8,318 bases of DNA, taken from assembly GCA_011620465.1 (NCBI GenBank), contig WOZC01000133.1, forward strand, positions 1 through 8,318, written 5' to 3'. Both the position numbers and the translations under genes were made by a program. Shown piece after piece: positions 5,771-8,318 of this stretch (position 1 is the first letter of the stretch; each line of letters begins with the position of its first letter). Below the pieces are notes generated by a model. It saw only the letters and a list, made by a program, of their open reading frames with translations. It made no database searches and was not told the origin of the DNA. This stretch comes from Anaerolineaceae bacterium. Lineage in GTDB: Bacteria; Chloroflexota; Anaerolineae; Anaerolineales; Anaerolineaceae.

Positions 5771-8170
5771 TTACTCTTCCACATTTTCCTTTGGAAAGCG
5801 TGTGTGGCAATTGTTGCAGACGATCGTCTTGTTCCCCTTTTCAACCAATACGCCCCCACAATTCGGACATTCTCTTCCAACTGGTTTATCCCAGGAGGTA
5901 AAATCGCAGTCCGGATAACGGGAGCAGCCGTAAAACTTCCGACCTTTTTTGGAGCGTTTCTCGATAACATCACCAATCCCGCAAGTTGGGCAGGCAACAC
6001 CAATATTTTCCAACCAGGGTTCTGTATAACGGCATTTGGGAAAGTTATTGCAGCTGATAAACTTGCCAAACTTCCCATTTCGGAAAACGAGTTCCCCGCC
6101 GCATTCCGGACATGTTCGTCCCACTTTTTCGGGTTCAAGCTGAGTTTTGGGCATGTGTTGATGCGCATTTTCCAGGTCATGACTGAAAGGTGCGTAAAAT
6201 TCCCTGATCACGTCCGCCCAGGCTTGTTTTCCTGCAGCTACCTTGTCAAGCTCAGCTTCCATCATCGATGTGAACCCCAAATCAACCACACCAGGAAAGT
6301 ATTCGACCACCAGGTCATTGACCAGGTAACCAATTTCGGTTGGATAAAGGCGTTTATTCTCGCGGCTAACATATCCACGGGTCTGGATGGTAGAGATAAT
6401 GGGAGAATAAGTGGATGGACGCCCAATCTGATTTTCTTCCAGTGTCTGGATCAGGGTCGCTTCTGTATAACGGGGACGTGGCTGAGTAAAATGCTGAGCG
6501 GGATCGAGCCCTAACAGGTTCTGTTTCTGCCCCACAATCATCACTTCGATTGGCAGGACAACCAGCTCTTCTTCGCCATTCTCATCATCTGCTTTCTCGT
6601 ATCGATAGACCGCACGAAAGCCGGGGAAAACTTCCCGGTTTCCAGTAGCTTTGAATAAATAACTGTTCTTGATCGCCTGACCTTCCACTTCCACAGAAGT
6701 GATCTCGATTTTTGCAGGGTTCATCTGGCTGGCTACAAAACGCTGCCAGATAAGGCGGTAGAGTGCATATTGATCGTGCGTCAGATGTTTTTTCAAAGCC
6801 TCAGGTGTGCGATTGACTGAGGTAGGACGGACTGCTTCATGGGCTTCCTGGGCTGAGACAGCACGGGTACGGTATTCAGGTTGTTTGTCCGGCAGATAGC
6901 TTTCTCCATAATGTTCACGGACAAAAGCCCTGGCTTCTTTCACAGATTCAATTGAAACGTGCACCGAATCGGTTCGCATGTATGTGATCAAACCGGTCTC
7001 TTCGCCATTGCCCAAATCGAGCCCTTCGTAAAGTTGTTGAGCGATAGACATAGTTTTCTTGGTCAGGAAACCCAGCCGGCGTGAGGCATCCTGCTGCAGC
7101 GTGCTGGTGATAAAAGGTGCTCCAGGACGAACCGTTTTGGTCGAAACGTTGATATCTCCGATCTTGTAGGCAGCATTCTTCAGTTGTCCAACCATCGCCA
7201 TCGCCTGATCTTCATTTTCCAAGCCCATGTCGAGGTTCTTCCCGTTTACTTTCAACAATTTTGCGCGATACTGCTTATCGCTTCCATCTGGATTGAAGAG
7301 GGCATGGATCGACCAGAATTCAACCGGTACAAACGCATCGATTTCGCGTTCTCTCTCCACGACCAGCCGCAGAGCCACCGATTGCACCCGACCTGCTGAA
7401 AGCTTGCCTTTGACTTTCGCCCACAAAATTGGTGAAACGCTGTATCCTACCAGCCGGTCTAAAATTCGGCGGGCTTGTTGCGCATCAACCAGGTCCATAT
7501 CCAGCTCGCGCGGTTTTTCAAAGGCTTCCGCGATCGCATCCTTTGTGATCTCATGGAAAACAACGCGTTCTGTCTTTGACGGGTCGATCTCAGCCGATTC
7601 CATCACATGCCAGGCAATTGCCTCACCTTCCCGGTCAGGGTCAGTCGCCAGGAAGACTTTTTTGGTACCATCAGCCAGGCTTTTTATTTTCTTGACTACT
7701 TCTTTTTTCTCGTTAGGGACGCGGTATTTCGGTTCGAATCCATTATCAATATCAACACTTAGTTGTGATTTTAACAAGTCGCGAACATGCCCCACCGAAG
7801 CGACAACATCGTAATCCCTGCCCAAAAAACGTCCTATCGTTCGGGCTTTTGCGGGCGATTCAACGATCACCAAAGGCTTGCCAGAAGCATGGGTAACACG
7901 ACTGGTTGCCTTCTTCGGAGTGCGCTTTGTGCTTTTCTTGCCGGTAGAATTACTGGATGAAAGTTCCTTTTTGCTCTTAGGGTTAGCCTGGGTTTTCACG
8001 ACAACTGGTTTCTCAAGCCCTTCGTGGGCTGGTGTGACGCCAATGCGGTATAACTTCGTGGCACAAACAGGGCAAACGCCTGTGGTCACGGCTGCGCCAC
8101 GAGCGTTGAACCCGGCTTGGGGGTTGGCGATTTCTCGCTTCTCTTTGCATTTTAAACAGTAAGCTTCCAT
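5771..8170 (-). CDS. topA: DNA topoisomerase I (type IA) with N-terminal zinc ribbon
   Basis: TopA relaxes negatively supercoiled DNA by single-strand passage through a 5'-phosphotyrosine intermediate. The product has 799 residues. Residues 1-45 form an added zinc ribbon with Cys5, Cys8, Cys33 and Cys36 (YCLKCK...GVCPVC), resembling the DUF5679 domain. A Lys/Ser-rich linker follows (about 58-95). The Toprim domain starts at KPLVIVESPAKA (98-109) with catalytic Glu104, and has DPDREGE (177-183) supplying the metal-binding acidic residues. The active-site tyrosine is Tyr397 in GLITYMRTDS (393-402). The C-terminus has three zinc fingers: Cys687/690/707/713, Cys727/730/749/755 and Cys768/771/785/788, the third shorter and of a different spacing. 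ATG 8170 is preceded by GGAG at a spacing of 9 bases and begins directly at the zinc ribbon. An in-frame GTG at 8200 lies only about 5 bases from the predicted transcript start and is rejected. It heads a minus-strand unit with the two-TM gene. Confidence 0.98.
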   Translation of the reverse strand: MEAYCLKCKEKREIANPQAGFNARGAAVTTGVCPVCATKLYRIGVTPAHEGLEKPVVVKTQANPKSKKELSSSNSTGKKSTKRTPKKATSRVTHASGKPLVIVESPAKARTIGRFLGRDYDVVASVGHVRDLLKSQLSVDIDNGFEPKYRVPNEKKEVVKKIKSLADGTKKVFLATDPDREGEAIAWHVMESAEIDPSKTERVVFHEITKDAIAEAFEKPRELDMDLVDAQQARRILDRLVGYSVSPILWAKVKGKLSAGRVQSVALRLVVEREREIDAFVPVEFWSIHALFNPDGSDKQYRAKLLKVNGKNLDMGLENEDQAMAMVGQLKNAAYKIGDINVSTKTVRPGAPFITSTLQQDASRRLGFLTKKTMSIAQQLYEGLDLGNGEETGLITYMRTDSVHVSIESVKEARAFVREHYGESYLPDKQPEYRTRAVSAQEAHEAVRPTSVNRTPEALKKHLTHDQYALYRLIWQRFVASQMNPAKIEITSVEVEGQAIKNSYLFKATGNREVFPGFRAVYRYEKADDENGEEELVVLPIEVMIVGQKQNLLGLDPAQHFTQPRPRYTEATLIQTLEENQIGRPSTYSPIISTIQTRGYVSRENKRLYPTEIGYLVNDLVVEYFPGVVDLGFTSMMEAELDKVAAGKQAWADVIREFYAPFSHDLENAHQHMPKTQLEPEKVGRTCPECGGELVFRNGKFGKFISCNNFPKCRYTEPWLENIGVACPTCGIGDVIEKRSKKGRKFYGCSRYPDCDFTSWDKPVGRECPNCGGVLVEKGNKTIVCNNCHTRFPKENVEE

Positions 8171-8211
8171 AAATATTTTCTCCAGGTCGGGTTTTCCCAC
8201 ACTAACCGGGC

Positions 8212-8241
8212 ACTATAATACCATATTCGATTTGTTGTCAA
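8212..8241 (-). promoter_or_regulatory. sigma-70-type promoter of topA
   Basis: On the minus strand a perfect TTGACA (plus-strand 8236-8241) is followed after 18 bases by TATAGT (plus-strand 8212-8217). An overlapping TATTAT gives a 15-base spacing and is less favourable. Transcription would start near 8205, giving a leader of about 35 bases before the ATG at 8170. The position immediately upstream of topA makes this a strong candidate for its main promoter. Confidence 0.75.
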
Positions 8242-8260
8242 GAGCAGCTTGTGAATGGTT

Positions 8261-8317
8261 TCAGCCTATATCCCACTTTTTGACCCGCTGGTATTCCATG
8301 CCGTTTTCACGCTGGAC
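8261..8317 (-). CDS. possible C-terminal end of a gene upstream of topA (partial, strand uncertain)
   Basis: On the minus strand, 18 sense codons run from the window edge to TGA at 8261-8263 and read ENGMEYQRVKKWDIG at the end, a mixed hydrophilic sequence plausible as a protein tail. The rival reading is on the plus strand: an ATG at 8255 opens a frame (MVSAYIPLFDPLVFHA...) that also runs to the edge, with only a weak AGAG ribosome site 10 bases upstream, which would make it a gene divergent from topA. The fragment is too short to decide or to assign a family, and both readings could be chance. Confidence 0.25.
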   Translation of the reverse strand, partial: VQRENGMEYQRVKKWDIG

Positions 8318-8318
8318 A

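Noticed and set aside
5804..6514. 236-codon open frame on the plus strand opposite topA
   Set aside because: It mirrors the conserved topA 3' region including the zinc-finger codons; no plausible family and no good start context.
7227..7814. 195-codon Ser/Arg/Thr-rich frame on the plus strand opposite topA
   Set aside because: It is antisense to the Toprim and adjoining coding region of topA; its low-complexity composition is typical of a shadow frame.
1..8318. Search for a defence island, CRISPR array, toxin-antitoxin pair or insertion sequence
   Set aside because: No regularly spaced direct repeats, no transposase motifs, no terminal inverted repeats and no small paired genes are seen. 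The HD-domain dGTPase resembles some anti-phage dNTPases, but its neighbours are housekeeping genes.

Overview
The window is about 8.3 kb of ordinary, densely coded bacterial chromosome of moderate GC. The best guess for its origin is the phylum Chloroflexota, probably the Anaerolineae branch. That rests on three recognised traits: a mevalonate kinase plus isopentenyl phosphate kinase pair (the isopentenyl-phosphate variant of the mevalonate pathway known from Roseiflexus), a topoisomerase I carrying an extra N-terminal zinc ribbon, and a two-TM protein of a kind I associate with Anaerolineae. The phylum call is inference, because there is no rRNA gene here. I saw no mobile element, CRISPR array, tRNA or rRNA.

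Layout. Positions 16-2643 (+) hold a tight isoprenoid operon: a UbiA-family membrane prenyltransferase, mevalonate kinase (likely TTG start 7 bases after the upstream stop) and isopentenyl phosphate kinase (stop and start overlap as TGATG). After a 56-base gap containing a good sigma-70-type promoter (2654-2682), positions 2700-4334 (+) hold an HD-domain dNTP triphosphohydrolase (dgt-like) and greA, separated by 9 bases. Positions 4335-4544 are a convergent intergenic region with an inverted repeat after greA and a clear intrinsic terminator for the opposite strand. Positions 4545-8170 (-) hold topA and, 65 bases downstream of it, a two-TM protein of unknown function. A consensus-like promoter for topA lies at 8212-8241. 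The last ~60 bases probably enter another gene whose strand cannot be settled. No gene-free stretch exceeds 300 bases; the longest is 4335-4544.

How the genes work together. Mevalonate kinase makes mevalonate 5-phosphate. A decarboxylase not in the window would give isopentenyl phosphate, and IPK converts this to IPP, the building block of the polyprenyl chains that the UbiA-type enzyme uses. Dgt-like and GreA form a nucleotide-pool and transcription-elongation pair. TopA relaxes negative supercoils. The two-TM protein downstream of topA is the only gene here without a recognisable function and is the best candidate for something undescribed, but nothing in the window amounts to a clear new multi-gene system.
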